This document shows, piece after piece, positions 15,328 to 15,724 of a DNA stretch of 15,724 nt (position 1 is the stretch's first letter; every line of letters starts with the position of its first letter). This stretch comes from Methylopumilus sp003533095. GTDB taxonomy: Bacteria; Pseudomonadota; Gammaproteobacteria; Burkholderiales; Methylophilaceae. The DNA lies in NCBI GenBank assembly GCA_963977845.1, contig CAXBPZ010000023.1:1-15724 (forward strand). Reading direction: 5' to 3'. The translations under genes were made by a program, and so were the position numbers. The notes below the pieces were generated by a model. The model was not told where the DNA came from. It did not search any database and saw only the letters and a list, made by a program, of their open reading frames with translations.

Positions 15328-15724
15328 ACTCACATTATTTATCGTTATACAAGCAATCCTTATTGTTATTCTTATATGGCTTCTAACTTATTTAGGTCGA
15401 GACGAATTTAATAACGCAAATGATCAAAATGAAACAAAAAAATCAAATACATATATTAAAAAAGAAAATGGCATTGATGAAGTAATTATTTCTAAAGCCG
15501 TTCAAACAAATAGCGGTATCAAGACAGATAAGATTAAACCTGCAACTCATGCCAGAACAATTACAAGTTACGGCAATGTAATGAATTTAGATATGCTTAT
15601 TGAACAAAAAAATAAGCTTAACGATATAAAAAGTCAAATCAGTATTCTAAAAAATGAATTTGCAAGAGACAAAAAAAACTACGAACGATTCAAAACTCTC
15701 AATGAAGACAATAAAAATATTTCT
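15317..15724 (+). CDS. RND-type efflux periplasmic adaptor (membrane fusion protein), 5' part
   Basis: This open frame starts with ATG at 15317, overlaps the end of the outer-membrane gene by 11 nt in another frame, and is still open at the window end (136 codons seen). It begins with an uncleaved-type membrane anchor (about residues 5-26, LTLFIVIQAILIVILIWLLTYL), then a charged linker. The stretch VIISKAVQTNSGIKTDKIKPATHARTITSYGNVM resembles the membrane-proximal start of CzcB/CusB-like adaptors (the family's SGI-T-I and G-V positions). It then passes directly into a coiled-coil helix (LDMLIEQKNKLNDIKSQISILKNEFARDKKNYERFKTL). The usual first lipoyl half-motif is not seen before the helix. 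The pump gene should follow beyond the window. Confidence 0.75.
   Translation, partial: MKNKLTLFIVIQAILIVILIWLLTYLGRDEFNNANDQNETKKSNTYIKKENGIDEVIISKAVQTNSGIKTDKIKPATHARTITSYGNVMNLDMLIEQKNKLNDIKSQISILKNEFARDKKNYERFKTLNEDNKNIS

Noticed and set aside
1..15724. Mobile element, prophage, CRISPR or defence island
   Set aside because: No transposase, integrase, direct-repeat array, long terminal repeats or defence-type domains; base composition and gene types look uniform and core-like.

Overview
The window is AT-rich, tightly packed core chromosome from a Gram-negative bacterium. The signs are FabI, outer-membrane lipoproteins, a SurA/PpiD-type periplasmic chaperone and a TolC-family exit duct. 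The order tRNA-Leu, tig, clpP, clpX, lon, tRNA-Val, tRNA-Asp, ppiD, together with low G+C and very short spacers, suggests a streamlined betaproteobacterium, perhaps a Methylophilaceae / OM43-type methylotroph. That assignment is inference from gene order and protein flavour; no search was run.

Left block (35-5660, plus strand): a five-gene run with overlaps or gaps of 1-11 nt. It holds the lytic transglycosylase mltD, a family-5 peptide-type substrate-binding lipoprotein, two DppB/DppC-type permeases and fabI. The run is envelope-themed: wall cleavage, peptide-type import and fatty-acid synthesis. No ATPase for the transporter lies in the window.

Middle block (5657-13729, minus strand; transcription runs from high to low coordinates): tRNA-Leu(UAG), tig, clpP, clpX, lon, tRNA-Val(UAC), tRNA-Asp(GUC), a rho-independent terminator, then ppiD. 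This is the classical protein quality-control cluster: the ribosome-bound chaperone, the ClpXP and Lon proteases and the periplasmic folding factor. A textbook-quality sigma-32 (heat-shock) promoter lies between clpX and lon. No hupB gene is present between lon and ppiD, where relatives commonly carry it. The ppiD and fabI genes converge and overlap by 3 bp at their stop codons, leaving no room for a terminator.

Right block (13894-15724, plus strand): a divergent efflux operon with a TolC/CusC-like outer-membrane lipoprotein followed by the start of an RND-type periplasmic adaptor, cut by the window end.

I found no mobile element, CRISPR array, phage gene or clearly new system. The points most worth a second look are regulatory (the lon promoter and its surrounding inverted repeat) and organisational (a transporter without ATPases, the absent hupB, and an adaptor that seems to lack its first lipoyl half-motif).
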